A DNA stretch of 64,000 nt, from contig NZ_LXIE01000031.1 in the NCBI RefSeq assembly GCF_001641085.1, positions 1-64,000 on the forward strand, read 5' to 3'. Shown in pieces: positions 50,519 to 60,371 of the stretch. Position numbers and translations under genes: made by a program. The notes beneath the pieces were generated by a model. The model saw only the letters and a list, made by a program, of their open reading frames with translations, searched no databases and had not been told where the DNA came from. Position 1 is the first letter of the stretch. Every line of letters begins with the position of its first letter. Source of the DNA: Aequorivita soesokkakensis. GTDB taxonomy: Bacteria; Bacteroidota; Bacteroidia; Flavobacteriales; Flavobacteriaceae.

Positions 50519-51257
50519 AAATAACCTTTGCCTCGTTGTGCAAAAGATTTACCAATTCATCTACGGTGTCAACCAATTTCACAGCGCCTTTTGGGGCTGG
50601 TTTTTCAAATGAAACTGTATTTGTTTCAGCATTTGAAGCCACTGGTTCCTTTACGTTTAATGGTTTTGTGCGGGCTTGCATAATACCGCGCATGTTTGGA
50701 ATGCGAAGGTCACTTTCCTCTACCAAACCTTTTTGGCCGCCAATTACTAACGGAAGTGACGTTTTTAAAGTTTCCTTTCCACCGTCAATTTCGCGAATAA
50801 CAGTAGCTTTATCGCCTTCCACTTCAAGGCCGATGCAGGTGTTTACGAAATTTGCTCCAATAAGCTTTGCAAGCATTCCCGGAACCATTCCGCCATTATA
50901 ATCGATAGATTCCCTTCCGCCTATCACTAAATCATAACCGCCTTCTTTTGCAATGCTTGCAAGTTGTTTTGCAACAGAAAAACCATCAGTTGCGGCAGTG
51001 TTTACGCGGATAGCTTCATCAGCGCCAATGGCCAATGCCTTCCGCAAAGTTGGCTCAGTTTCTGGACCCCCAACGTTTACAACGTGAACGGTTGCGCCTT
51101 GCTTTTCCTTAAACCACATAGCACGGGTAAGGCCAAATTCGTCATTTGGGTTGATTACAAATTGAACTCCATTGGTGTCGAATTTTGTATCACTATCGGT
51201 AAAATTAATTTTTGAAGTTGTGTCCGGTACGTGACTTATACAGACTAATATTTTCAT
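50517..51257 (-). CDS. etfB: Electron transfer flavoprotein beta subunit
   Basis: A 246-residue EtfB. MKILVCISHVPDTTSKINFT at the start, NPNDEFGLTRAMWFKEKQGA, the DLVIGGRESIDYNGGMVPGM signature and the C-terminal NMRGIMQARTKPLNV are typical. It binds AMP and forms the EtfAB heterodimer. Upstream of etfA in the same direction; the long repeat-filled gap may still be one transcript. A palindrome TTATGC-AC-GCATAA at 51360 lies in its upstream spacer. Confidence 0.97.
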   Translation of the reverse strand: MKILVCISHVPDTTSKINFTDSDTKFDTNGVQFVINPNDEFGLTRAMWFKEKQGATVHVVNVGGPETEPTLRKALAIGADEAIRVNTAATDGFSVAKQLASIAKEGGYDLVIGGRESIDYNGGMVPGMLAKLIGANFVNTCIGLEVEGDKATVIREIDGGKETLKTSLPLVIGGQKGLVEESDLRIPNMRGIMQARTKPLNVKEPVASNAETNTVSFEKPAPKGAVKLVDTVDELVNLLHNEAKVI

Positions 51258-51359
51258 TTTTTGAAGTGTTTTTTTGGATTGTGTATTTTATTCTGCAACC
51301 CCTCGCTAAAAGCTTCGGATTGTGTGGATGCGAAGTTAAGAATATATTTCCTTATTTTG

Positions 51360-51373
51360 TTATGCACGCATAA
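51360..51373. promoter_or_regulatory. Operator-like palindrome TTATGC-AC-GCATAA
   Basis: A perfect 6+2+6 inverted repeat about 100 bases upstream of etfB and 200 upstream of pdhB. A regulator site for either gene is possible; its binding partner is not evident. Confidence 0.45.
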
Positions 51374-51425
51374 TAAATTTTGGTTAAAAGTGGATAAATA
51401 ATACTGAAACAGATGGGATTTATAG

Positions 51426-51433
51426 TATTTTTG
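51426..51433 (+). promoter_or_regulatory. -7 element TATTTTTG of pdhB
   Basis: Fits TAnnTTTG in the spacer 137 bases before the pdhB start; the -33 region is weak. Confidence 0.45.
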
Positions 51434-51569
51434 CTGTCCCTGAAAAATTTCAGTTATTTACATTTCAATTTAAGCAGATGAAACATCCTCATTTATATTT
51501 TAAAATTAGCAGTAAGATGCTTTGTAAGGGTGTTCCATTTGACCTTTGAAAATCAAATATTCTAGACAA

Positions 51570-52550
51570 ATGAAAACATTACAATTCAGAGAAGCGGTTT
51601 GTGAAGCGATGAGCGAAGAAATGCGTCGCGACGATACTATATATTTAATGGGCGAGGAGGTTGCCGAATACAACGGAGCTTACAAAGCCAGTAAAGGAAT
51701 GCTTGACGAGTTTGGAGCTAAACGCGTTATAGATACCCCAATTTCCGAAATGGGTTTTTCCGGAATTGGCGTGGGTTCTGCAATGAACGGTAACAGACCG
51801 ATTATTGAGTTTATGACCTTCAACTTCTCTCTTGTTGCAATTGACCAGATTATAAACAATGCTGCCAAAATGCGTCAAATGAGCGGTGGTCAGTTTAACA
51901 TCCCTATTGTTTTTCGTGGCCCAACAGCTTCTGCGGGGCAACTTGCGGCAACGCATAGTCAGGCCTTTGAAAGTTGGTATGCAAACTGTCCAGGATTGAA
52001 AGTTGTGGTGCCAAGCAATCCAGCTGATGCAAAAGGTTTGTTGAAAAGTGCCATTCGTGATAATGACCCCGTTATTTTTATGGAAAGTGAGCAGATGTAT
52101 GGTGATAAAGGTGAAGTGCCTGAAGGGGAATATTTAATTCCACTTGGAGTTGCTGATATTAAACGAAAAGGAAAAGATGTAACGATTGTTTCCTTCGGAA
52201 AAATTATAAAGGAAGCCTATAAAGCTGCGGAAACCCTTGCTGAGGAAGGCATTGAGTGTGAAATTATTGATCTTCGCACCGTACGTCCGATGGATAAAGA
52301 AGCCATTTTGGAGTCTGTTAAAAAAACAAACCGTTTGGTAATTTTGGAAGAAGCATGGCCTTTTGGCAATGTTTCCACTGAAATAACATATATGGTACAG
52401 AACGAAGCGTTTGACTATTTGGATGCTCCTATTGTAAAAATAAATACCGCTGATACTCCCGCGCCCTATTCACCAGCTTTATTGGAAGAATGGTTGCCAA
52501 ATAGTGAAGATGTTGTTAAGGCTGTAAAGAAAGTTCTTTATAGAGACTAA
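51570..52550 (+). CDS. pdhB: Pyruvate dehydrogenase E1 beta subunit
   Basis: About 326 residues starting MKTLQFREAVCEAMSEEMRR; a longer start 24 bases up is possible but not supported by family. Motifs YLMGEEVAEYNGAYKASKGM, PISEMGFSGIGVG, PTASAGQLAATHSQAFESWY, RPMDKEAILESVKKTNRL and LEEAWPFGNVSTEI are those of PdhB. It forms the heterotetrameric E1 with PdhA, which is not in this window. Precedes the DUF5686 gene by 39 bases. Confidence 0.96.
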   Translation: MKTLQFREAVCEAMSEEMRRDDTIYLMGEEVAEYNGAYKASKGMLDEFGAKRVIDTPISEMGFSGIGVGSAMNGNRPIIEFMTFNFSLVAIDQIINNAAKMRQMSGGQFNIPIVFRGPTASAGQLAATHSQAFESWYANCPGLKVVVPSNPADAKGLLKSAIRDNDPVIFMESEQMYGDKGEVPEGEYLIPLGVADIKRKGKDVTIVSFGKIIKEAYKAAETLAEEGIECEIIDLRTVRPMDKEAILESVKKTNRLVILEEAWPFGNVSTEITYMVQNEAFDYLDAPIVKINTADTPAPYSPALLEEWLPNSEDVVKAVKKVLYRD

Positions 52551-52589
52551 GTTTACACATTCAAAAAAAATATTAGGGTCCCAAAATTT

Positions 52590-55082
52590 ATGAAGTACCT
52601 TCTTTTGTCTTTTCTAATTCTAATAGGTGCTTCGGTTTTTTCACAGACCAAGGTTAGTGGTGTTATTAAAGATGCTACAGGTTACCCGGTTGCCTTTGCC
52701 AATGTTATTTTTAAGGATTCGCAGGAAGGAACTATTTCTGATGAAAACGGGCGATTTTATTTGGAAAGTGATAAAACCTATAAAACAGTTGTCTTCTCAT
52801 TTATTGGTTTTACAACAAAAGAAGTGGAACTCACTTCGCGAACCACCTACAATATGGATGTAGTTATTGAAGAAAGCGCCGATGCTTTGGACGAAGTGGT
52901 GGTTTATTCCGGAAAGACTTCAAAAAAGAATAATCCCGCTATTGATATTCTCAGAAAAATTTGGGAAAACCGAAGGGAAAACGGGGTGAAAAAATTCAAA
53001 CAATACAATTACGACAAATACGAAAAGCTTGAATTTGACTTAAATACCATTGATAGCTCGCTAATAAAAAGTAAGGTTTTTAAAGGGATGGAATTTATTT
53101 TTGACCAGACCGATACATCAAATATTACCGGTAATACTTATCTGCCTATTTTCATTAACGAAGCCGCTTCCAAAGTTTACGGTGACAATGAACTTAATGA
53201 GGAAAAAGAAGTTTTACAGGGAAATAAAAATTCTGGTTTTGACAACAACCAAACGCTCATCGCCTTTGTAAAAGATCTTTACAGCGAATATGATGTGTAT
53301 GACAATTACCTAAAGTTTTTCGATAAAGCCTTTACCAGTCCGCTGTCCCGAACAGGGATAGATGTCTATAATTATGTGCTTCAGGATAGCGCCTATCGCG
53401 ATAATAAATGGTGCTACAATATTGTGTATTACCCGCGTCGAAAGAATGAATTGACCTTTAAGGGCGACTTTTGGGTAAACGATACTACTTGGGCCATAAA
53501 GGAAATAAATCTGCAAGCTTCCAAAAGTGCAAACCTGAACTGGGTGCGCGATGTATATATTGAGCAGGAATTTGATGTGCTTAATGATTCTATCTTTCTT
53601 ATTACTCGGGATTATTTTATGAGTGATTTCAGTTTTAGGAAAAAGGAGGAAGCAAAGGGCGTTTATGGCAAGCGAACAACACTTTATGATAATTATGTTT
53701 TTGACATTCCAAAGGATAAAAAGTTTTATTCCCAACAGGTAGATCCCTACAATTACGAAGTATATAACCGACCGGATGATTTTTGGGAAAAGAACCGGAT
53801 GGAAAAGCTGAGCAAGGATGAAACGGGAGTTTATAAAATGCTAGATACGCTTAAAACTGTTCCGCGATTTAAGGCTTTGTATAATGTGGGCGCGACTTTG
53901 GCTAGTGGGTATTACGAGGTTAACAATTTTGACATTGGCCCCGTATTTTCTATTTTCGGATTCAATGAAGCTGAAGGTTTGCGAATACGTTTGGGGGGAA
54001 GAACTTATTTCAGCCAAAACGACCCTTGGCGATTGGAAGGTTTTGGGGCTTACGGTTTTGGGGATGACCGTTTTAAATATGGTATTTCCGCGAAGTGGCT
54101 TTTAGACAGAAAGTCCAGACTAACTGTATTTGGTGGAAACCGTCGTGATGTGGAACAAACAGGTGCGAGTCTTACCAATAGTAATGACGTTTTGGGCCGA
54201 AGTTTGGCTTCTTCCTCACTTTTGTCCGTTGGGGCCAATGATAGGCTTTCTCGAATAAATTTAACAACGATAGGGTTTGATATAGAACCCTGGAAGAATT
54301 TTATTTTACGTCTTACTGGTTCCTACAGAACATTGGAATCTGCTACCGAAACATTCAGTATTGATTATAAAGTAATGGAAGACGGTATTTTTACGGGAGA
54401 AGTGAAAAGCGAACTGAAGCAGGCTGAAATACAATTAGGGTTTTTGTACGCTCCCGGAAGAAAAACCTCTGGTTATGGCGTGGAACGCTCGGTGATAAAT
54501 GATGGAGACTTTCCTTCTTTCTATCTGGGTTATAGCTATGGTTTAAAAGGAGTTTTACAAGGAGATTTTGAATACAAAAAAATACAAGCACTATATACAC
54601 AACCTTGGAATATAGGGGGAATTGGCCGATTGTTATCGACCGTTGAAGCGGGAACTACCATTGGTGCTGTTCCGCTTAGTTTGTTGAACCCTATTCCTGG
54701 AAATCAAACCTATTTTAGTCTTTATAATAGTTTTACGCAGTTGGATTATTATGAATTTGTAAGTGATACTTATACCTCGTTGCATCTTCAGCACAATTTT
54801 GGTGGCCGTATTTTTTCGCGCATTCCTTTGCTTCGTAAATTGGATCTTCGGGAAGTAGTTGGTTTTAGAGCTATTTATGGTACGATATCACAAGAGAACA
54901 AAGATTTAAATGCTTCCAATATTGTTTATCAAGCTCCCGAAGATATTTATTGGGAATGGAGTGTAGGGGTAGGCAATATCTTCCGGGTTTTTAGATTGGA
55001 TTTTAACTTCCGCGGGAATTATTTTGACAATCCCGACGCCCGAAAATTCGGGGTTACTGGCGTTTTTGGATTTACTTTTTAA
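52590..55082 (+). CDS. DUF5686 outer-membrane protein with CarboxypepD_reg-like domain
   Basis: An 830-residue protein: signal peptide (ending SVFSQ), a carboxypeptidase-regulatory-like beta-sandwich (about 20-105: VSGVIKDATGYPVAFANVIF, ENGRFYLESD), then the DUF5686 region with DALDEVVVYSGKTSKKNNPA, GDFWVNDTTWAIKEINLQAS and a C-terminal half of alternating strands ending KFGVTGVFGFTF, an outer-membrane barrel pattern. Such proteins are common in Bacteroidota. Function unknown. Convergent with the large T9SS gene; a shared terminator lies between. Confidence 0.93.
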   Translation: MKYLLLSFLILIGASVFSQTKVSGVIKDATGYPVAFANVIFKDSQEGTISDENGRFYLESDKTYKTVVFSFIGFTTKEVELTSRTTYNMDVVIEESADALDEVVVYSGKTSKKNNPAIDILRKIWENRRENGVKKFKQYNYDKYEKLEFDLNTIDSSLIKSKVFKGMEFIFDQTDTSNITGNTYLPIFINEAASKVYGDNELNEEKEVLQGNKNSGFDNNQTLIAFVKDLYSEYDVYDNYLKFFDKAFTSPLSRTGIDVYNYVLQDSAYRDNKWCYNIVYYPRRKNELTFKGDFWVNDTTWAIKEINLQASKSANLNWVRDVYIEQEFDVLNDSIFLITRDYFMSDFSFRKKEEAKGVYGKRTTLYDNYVFDIPKDKKFYSQQVDPYNYEVYNRPDDFWEKNRMEKLSKDETGVYKMLDTLKTVPRFKALYNVGATLASGYYEVNNFDIGPVFSIFGFNEAEGLRIRLGGRTYFSQNDPWRLEGFGAYGFGDDRFKYGISAKWLLDRKSRLTVFGGNRRDVEQTGASLTNSNDVLGRSLASSSLLSVGANDRLSRINLTTIGFDIEPWKNFILRLTGSYRTLESATETFSIDYKVMEDGIFTGEVKSELKQAEIQLGFLYAPGRKTSGYGVERSVINDGDFPSFYLGYSYGLKGVLQGDFEYKKIQALYTQPWNIGGIGRLLSTVEAGTTIGAVPLSLLNPIPGNQTYFSLYNSFTQLDYYEFVSDTYTSLHLQHNFGGRIFSRIPLLRKLDLREVVGFRAIYGTISQENKDLNASNIVYQAPEDIYWEWSVGVGNIFRVFRLDFNFRGNYFDNPDARKFGVTGVFGFTF

Positions 55083-55320
55083 ATTTTATCTTTTAATATT
55101 TTCAAAAACCTGAAATTTTTCTAAAATGAAATCAATTAATTCTTTTTTGGAAAGACTTTATTGGTTTTGGTTATCAGTATTTTTTTATTACCCAAGTCTA
55201 TTATTTGATAATTATATTTCCAATTAAATGGAGCGTAGTTCTATATTTTTCCAAGTTGATTGTGCAATTTTTTTTCGATTCAATAAAGGGTTCACTTTGA
55301 GTGGAGTTGTCAAAAAGAAA
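55083..55320. other. Spacer before the shared terminator
   Basis: AT-rich spacer. It holds one 33-codon frame (55126-55227, beginning MKSINSFLERLYWF) that might be a small membrane peptide but lacks support. Nothing else is seen before the terminator at 55321. Confidence 0.4.
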
Positions 55321-55348
55321 AAAAGACCGCTTTTGGGCGGTCTTTTTT
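55321..55348. terminator. Bidirectional terminator
   Basis: AAAAGACCGC / GCGGTCTTTT with a 6-base loop and T or A runs on both sides, between the convergent genes at 52590 and 55379. Confidence 0.92.
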
Positions 55349-55378
55349 TAGGTTAAGTGAATAATGGATTGTGGGGAT

Positions 55379-58300
55379 TTATTGTTTGATTATTTGTTTT
55401 GTTACAGAGCCCATATCGGTGCTTATTTTCACAAAATAGATAGCGCTTTGAAGGTTGGTCATGTCAACTTCGTAATGGGTTGAAGTTGAAAGATCCAGAT
55501 TTTGAAGCCTTCTTCCGCTAACATCATAAATTTCTAAGGTAGTAACTTTTGCCTCTGGAGAAACTATGTTCAATATAGCAGTGGTTGGGTTAGGGTAAAC
55601 AGCAACCTTTTCAAGAGCGGTTGCATTATCTCCCAGAACTTCATTGCTTCTAAATTGTAATGTGAAACGACTGTTGTATGTTCCTTTTTCGGCTTTGAAA
55701 GTATAATTTTCCTGCGATAAGTTGGTGAGGATGTTAAGCTCATTATCTATAAGGAAAACAGTAGTGTTGTCAAAAGTTGGCCCGAACATATCTTTTATTG
55801 AGATAGTGTATTCAAGATTGTCATCCAGCAAGGTAGAAAAGCCCATCAAAACTTTTGCACCGTCTTCAAAAACTTCTCGGCTTTGAATTCCGAATTCTTC
55901 ACTTCCATTTTCCAAATGCGTATATAATGAAAGCACATTTGCCAATCTGCGGCTGTCATAGCTTTGGTCTATACCTGCGGTTGTTAATGAAGAGAAGCCA
56001 ATCAAGGTAGTGTTTTGCATTTGGTATTGCTCGTTTTTAACACGAATCCAAACGCGTTCATTTCCATCAGCAAATGGTCGTGGAGCAACATTATTATTTC
56101 CTGTAACCCGCATGGTGTTTGTAAAAGTAGCAATGCCTGCAGCGGTAGCTTTAATGCCAAAACCCTGTCCGGTTGAAATATATCCGCTTGGATCGGTTTG
56201 GGTAGGATCTGATGGGGCAGGGGTTCCTCCCATAAGATTGTACATTGAAATATCTTCCATACTGAAATTCATAGAGCCTGCTCCGGGTAAGGAGGCATTT
56301 GGAGGCGTATTTGGGTTCCAGAAATAAACTTCGTTTACCATGCTGTTTGCATTTATGAAATCTACAGCACGTATGGCCGAAGCATATGGGTTGGAAAGAA
56401 CATTGGGGCTGTTATTTTTATTGGTATTGTATTTTACTGTAAAATCTACATTTCCGCTGTTGAGTGTTCCTTGTTCAAATGTCATATCATAGGTGGTATT
56501 GCCTTGAATCAAATCTGGCTGTGGGCGAACAATATAACCTTCTGCATAATTTATGGCGCCATTATAGGTAAGCCAGTTGTCATAATTGTCATCCGCAAAG
56601 TTTTCTGCATCAGGGAATTGTGTGGCAACATCTGGATTGGGTACAAAGTTTTCCGTTAAATGATTCAATACTTTGTGGGCATTGGTGAAAACACCATTCC
56701 GTGTTTCTGAAGTCATAGGGCTGCCCATAACCAAAAAGGTTCTTGGAAGCATAAATGGAGTTGTGTATTCCACATTGATAACACCATTATTGGCAACGGT
56801 GGCATTATCCTCAAATTGGACAACACTACCTTGGTGCTGTACAATTAGGTTGCCATTTACGGTGATGTCTTTGGTTACGTTAAGATAATCTTCGGCTGCA
56901 ACAGTAAGGGTTTTGTTTGCATCCACTTCACAACTACAGGCATCTATGCTGCCTTTTACAGCAGTGTCATAATTACTGCTAATTACAGCATTGGAACCTG
57001 GGCCCGGAGCCCCATTGTTCCAAGTGCTTCCCGAATAAGTTGTTGTTGGTGCTGCAACTGTAACAACAGCAGTACATGATGCTTTATTAGCATAGTCATC
57101 CTCTACGGTAAGTGTTACATTAAATGATTGACCAACATCTTTACAGGTGAATGTTGTTTGTCCGGCAGTTATAGTTCGCTTCGTAATTCCAAAATTGTCT
57201 GTTGATCCATTGTCAATATTAGCTGCCGTTATGGTTACGCTACCTGTATTTTTGTCCAGGATTGCGGTGTAGTTTTGGCATATTGCGTTGGGAGGTGTGT
57301 TATCGTATAGAGGATCTTTAATTACAAACAATCCACCATCTCCATTTACATTTTCGTCGCCAAATCCTGTAGCAATTAAATTTCCGCTTGCAAAATAGGG
57401 ATAAACATTCCAGGTACCATTGAAAGCTGCATTGTTATTTTGTGGAAAACAATCAAAATAGTTTACTTCCGTCATGCTCGGCGTTGTATTGTAAAGACCA
57501 TCAACCTTCATTATGCGAACTCCTGCTGCATAATTGGCCAGATAAAACCTATTGCCTCTTACGTATCCATTGTGATCAATAGCGTCTGTAGCTCCAAAAT
57601 ATGAATACACCAAAGTGGGGTTGTCTAAATCTTCAACATTAAATACTAAAGTCCGGGTTTTTCCGCCAATGGTTTCTTCGTCAACTTCATCACCCGCAAT
57701 AAAAAACTTTTTATCCTCAGTAAACCAACCTTGATGGGTGTAGTATTTGTTTGCATAAGTTACTGATGAAATTAATGTAGGGCTTGTTTTATTTGTAAAA
57801 TCTATAATGTTGATCTTATTATTCCCGCTAAAAGCGCCAATCATAATTTCATGGCCTTGGTAATCTGGGTCGGGCCCATCATAAATAACTACTTCAGCAT
57901 CATGGCAATAGCCCAAGGATGGATAAAGTTTTACAATTACTGGGTCGGTGGGAATCCCATCGTTATTGTTGTCGAGCTTAACTACAATAGGGCCGCCACT
58001 ATTATATCCTTGCGGACCTAAAATATAAGCATATCCGGATGTTTCATTTATAACTATATTGTGTGCACTTCCTTTTCTGCTGGTGCCGGTTCCATCCCAA
58101 AATAAATTTCCGTCAGTCTGTGTTTTCGTATAAGTTACAGCGGGGCTTCCTGTAAGAGTTCTTAATCGTTTCAGGTCAAAAATTTGCATTCCGTGATTTC
58201 CATTTGCGTCACTTACAATGAAAGCATAATTTTTATAGACTTTTACGTCGCGCCAAAGGCTAGAGGATACTTGACTGTTCAATCTTGCAAGATATTTTGG

Positions 58301-58567
58301 ACTAGTGGGATTACTTATATCAACGAAAGCCGTACCATTGTCCAATCCCACAATTGCATACTCCTTTCCGCTTTGGGGGTCTGTCCATCCCCATGAATCC
58401 TGACCTTCGGCAGCCCCCATGGTTGCTGCTGAAATATAACTCTGTAGTGTTAAACCGTTACAGGGATAACTTTTGCCTCCCACCGTTGCAAAACCATTAA
58501 CGCAAGGGGTTTGGGCTGATGCAATAAGGGAACAGATTGCAAAAATTAGGAGTAGATTTTTTTTCAT
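55379..58567 (-). CDS. Choice-of-anchor B T9SS cargo protein
   Basis: A 1062-residue protein with signal peptide (ending IASAQ). Residues about 45-430 are a choice-of-anchor B beta-propeller-like region (GWTDPQSGKEYAIVGLDNGT, FVDISNPTSPKYLARL, SHNGYVRGN-like DHNGYVRGNRFYLANY). A HYR-like domain follows (DNTPPNAICQNYTAILD, GSTDNFGITKRTI), then a large variable region and a C-terminal type IX sorting domain (VAVYPNPTTAILNIV, GRRLQNLDL, AIYFVKISTDMG, QIIKQ). Exported to the surface. Confidence 0.94.
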   Translation of the reverse strand: MKKNLLLIFAICSLIASAQTPCVNGFATVGGKSYPCNGLTLQSYISAATMGAAEGQDSWGWTDPQSGKEYAIVGLDNGTAFVDISNPTSPKYLARLNSQVSSSLWRDVKVYKNYAFIVSDANGNHGMQIFDLKRLRTLTGSPAVTYTKTQTDGNLFWDGTGTSRKGSAHNIVINETSGYAYILGPQGYNSGGPIVVKLDNNNDGIPTDPVIVKLYPSLGYCHDAEVVIYDGPDPDYQGHEIMIGAFSGNNKINIIDFTNKTSPTLISSVTYANKYYTHQGWFTEDKKFFIAGDEVDEETIGGKTRTLVFNVEDLDNPTLVYSYFGATDAIDHNGYVRGNRFYLANYAAGVRIMKVDGLYNTTPSMTEVNYFDCFPQNNNAAFNGTWNVYPYFASGNLIATGFGDENVNGDGGLFVIKDPLYDNTPPNAICQNYTAILDKNTGSVTITAANIDNGSTDNFGITKRTITAGQTTFTCKDVGQSFNVTLTVEDDYANKASCTAVVTVAAPTTTYSGSTWNNGAPGPGSNAVISSNYDTAVKGSIDACSCEVDANKTLTVAAEDYLNVTKDITVNGNLIVQHQGSVVQFEDNATVANNGVINVEYTTPFMLPRTFLVMGSPMTSETRNGVFTNAHKVLNHLTENFVPNPDVATQFPDAENFADDNYDNWLTYNGAINYAEGYIVRPQPDLIQGNTTYDMTFEQGTLNSGNVDFTVKYNTNKNNSPNVLSNPYASAIRAVDFINANSMVNEVYFWNPNTPPNASLPGAGSMNFSMEDISMYNLMGGTPAPSDPTQTDPSGYISTGQGFGIKATAAGIATFTNTMRVTGNNNVAPRPFADGNERVWIRVKNEQYQMQNTTLIGFSSLTTAGIDQSYDSRRLANVLSLYTHLENGSEEFGIQSREVFEDGAKVLMGFSTLLDDNLEYTISIKDMFGPTFDNTTVFLIDNELNILTNLSQENYTFKAEKGTYNSRFTLQFRSNEVLGDNATALEKVAVYPNPTTAILNIVSPEAKVTTLEIYDVSGRRLQNLDLSTSTHYEVDMTNLQSAIYFVKISTDMGSVTKQIIKQ

Positions 58568-58602
58568 AACTAAATATACATTTGTTTTTTAAGTAAAATT
58601 AT

Positions 58603-59490
58603 TTAATCTCCAATAAATGTGAACTCAACAGTACAAGGGATGTCGTGGCCAATATGGCCCCTACCTTCACCACTATCTCCATTATTTAAAAAATAAGCAT
58701 GACCGGTATTAATACAGTTGCTCAAATTGAACGTATAGGTAGATCCTGCCAATAGGTATTTATAATGTGTAACGGATGCATAGTGCCCTATATTATTATT
58801 CTGTATGGTAGGCGATTCTACCCTATTGTGTGTTGAATAAGAGTGGGTGTACATCCAGCCTTCCTTGTAATCATAAGAGCCTATAGAAGGAACTATGTTT
58901 ACTCCCGGCCCTGTCATTTGAAAAAAGAAAGCCCCTTCAGAGGTAGCGAGGGATATTTTATCATAACTACCAGTAAAATTTGTCATTTCACCTGCTCCAA
59001 AATTTGTTCGCACTTCTATTTTATAGGTTCCTGAATATTTTGGCGTAAAAGTTTGATTTGTTAGACCAGCTACATTATCTGCATGGTCTGGTCTTGGATC
59101 TCCATAACTTTCCCTAATGGTAGTACGCTGGCAGCCTCCAGTTTGGGAATATTTTTTATATTCTTCCATAATAAATTGGGGTTTCCAACTAGAACCATCC
59201 CAAGCATAAAGACCAGGGTAAAGATCATTGGAACCGTTGGTGGTTAAGCTTGTGTTATATACTACCGTACCTGCTACTAAATTACCGCCAACCGGATTTG
59301 CTACTGGAAGCCTTGTATTGGTAGCAGTTAATGCAATACGGGGGTAAACAAGACCATAAGAGGAGGTCTCTAAATCTAATGCTCCTTCTGGTTTTGAAGT
59401 GCCTATACCTACTTGCGCTTGATATTCCTGTATTGTTAAACAGCATATCAGAAAAGTAGTGCAAATATATTTTATTTTAAATCGTTCCAT
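58603..59490 (-). CDS. Secreted protein, N-terminal GIGTxxP module plus C1q-like domain (paralog 1)
   Basis: A 295-residue protein: signal peptide (ending EYQAQ) then VGIGTSKPEGALDLETSSYG, LVYPRIALTATNTR, GTVVYNT and LYPGLYAWDGSSWKPQF, the repeated N-terminal module of this group. The C-terminal part (TFTPKYSGTYKIEVRTNFGA, GSTYTFNLSN, GRGHIGHDIPCTVEFTFIGD) looks like a C1q/TNF-type jelly roll. No sorting domain is seen. First of three adjacent paralogs (58603, 59512, 60372). Confidence 0.85.
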   Translation of the reverse strand: MERFKIKYICTTFLICCLTIQEYQAQVGIGTSKPEGALDLETSSYGLVYPRIALTATNTRLPVANPVGGNLVAGTVVYNTSLTTNGSNDLYPGLYAWDGSSWKPQFIMEEYKKYSQTGGCQRTTIRESYGDPRPDHADNVAGLTNQTFTPKYSGTYKIEVRTNFGAGEMTNFTGSYDKISLATSEGAFFFQMTGPGVNIVPSIGSYDYKEGWMYTHSYSTHNRVESPTIQNNNIGHYASVTHYKYLLAGSTYTFNLSNCINTGHAYFLNNGDSGEGRGHIGHDIPCTVEFTFIGD

Positions 59491-59511
59491 TTTTTCAATA
59501 TAAAAGATTAG

Positions 59512-60357
59512 TTATTCACCAACATAGTTAAACTCTATGGTGCATTTTAAATCATTGTTTAAAATTATATATCCCCTTCCATCACCCGCGGGAATTACTG
59601 TTACATTTCCGTTACCCTCAATACCCGGTGCAGATGCTTGGTTGAAAGTCAACGAAAAAGTATAGTTGGTTCCAGCACTCAATAAATCTTGACGAACGAA
59701 TGATGTTTGATTGAATTTGTTGTTGTATTCCTTACGGGTACCATTGTCAAAAAGACGATCGTCATTGTTTCCGGAATAGGCTTTTACCGTAAAGGAGGAC
59801 GTTGTGCTGTTGAAAGTAAAGTTAAACACCCCTTCAGCAGCTACAAAATTGACATATTGGGAAGAAGGGGGTAAATCTGCCCTTCCTGCTCCATAATGGA
59901 CGGTCACCAAAACTTTATAATATCCAGTAAATTTAGGTGTGAAAGTATAACTGGGGAAACTTATAGTTTGATTGCCATCTAATGGTAGCAATGGTTCCGA
60001 GTCGGTTCTCACACTAGCGCTTTGGGTATAAAGTTTGTTATCTTTTTTCTCAAATTGCGGAACCCAGACAGTGCCATTCCAAACATATAGTCCAGGATAA
60101 ACACCTGTAATACCATCAACTGTATTGTTGTTATAAACTGTAGTTCCTGCAATTATATTTGCTCCATTGGGATTGTTTATGGTTTCGTTGTAAATATCCA
60201 ACAAGGAAACTACAGGATAAACCAGTCCAGTCGTTGTAGAGCCAATATCCAAGGCTCCTTTTGGGGAAGAAGATTGAATACCTACTTGTCCCCAGCTATT
60301 TGAGATAAAACAGAAAAGGACAAATGTATAGGTTAAAAAAAAGTATATTTTTTTCAT
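59512..60357 (-). CDS. Secreted protein, same family (paralog 2)
   Basis: A 281-residue protein with signal peptide (ending SNSWGQ) and the same layout: VGIQSSSPKGALDIGSTTTG, GTTVYNN, VYPGLYVWNGTVWVPQFEK and a C-terminal domain with FTPKFTGYYKVLVTVHYGAG, SAGTNYTFSLTFNQA and CTIEFNYVGE. N-terminal parts agree strongly with its neighbours while C-terminal parts differ, consistent with duplication then divergence. 21 bases from paralog 1. Confidence 0.85.
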   Translation of the reverse strand: MKKIYFFLTYTFVLFCFISNSWGQVGIQSSSPKGALDIGSTTTGLVYPVVSLLDIYNETINNPNGANIIAGTTVYNNNTVDGITGVYPGLYVWNGTVWVPQFEKKDNKLYTQSASVRTDSEPLLPLDGNQTISFPSYTFTPKFTGYYKVLVTVHYGAGRADLPPSSQYVNFVAAEGVFNFTFNSTTSSFTVKAYSGNNDDRLFDNGTRKEYNNKFNQTSFVRQDLLSAGTNYTFSLTFNQASAPGIEGNGNVTVIPAGDGRGYIILNNDLKCTIEFNYVGE

Positions 60358-60371
60358 AATCTTTAAATTTA

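Larger units (their letters stand above)
51258..51569. other. Spacer of 312 bases between etfB and pdhB
   Basis: A divergent control region. It holds the palindrome TTATGC-AC-GCATAA (51360-51373) and a -7 element TATTTTTG at 51426 on the plus strand. I see no gene in it. Confidence 0.6.

Noticed and set aside
55126-55227. 33-codon frame beginning MKSINSFLERLYWF
   Set aside because: Short, no promoter or conservation evidence; kept only as a remark in the spacer entry.
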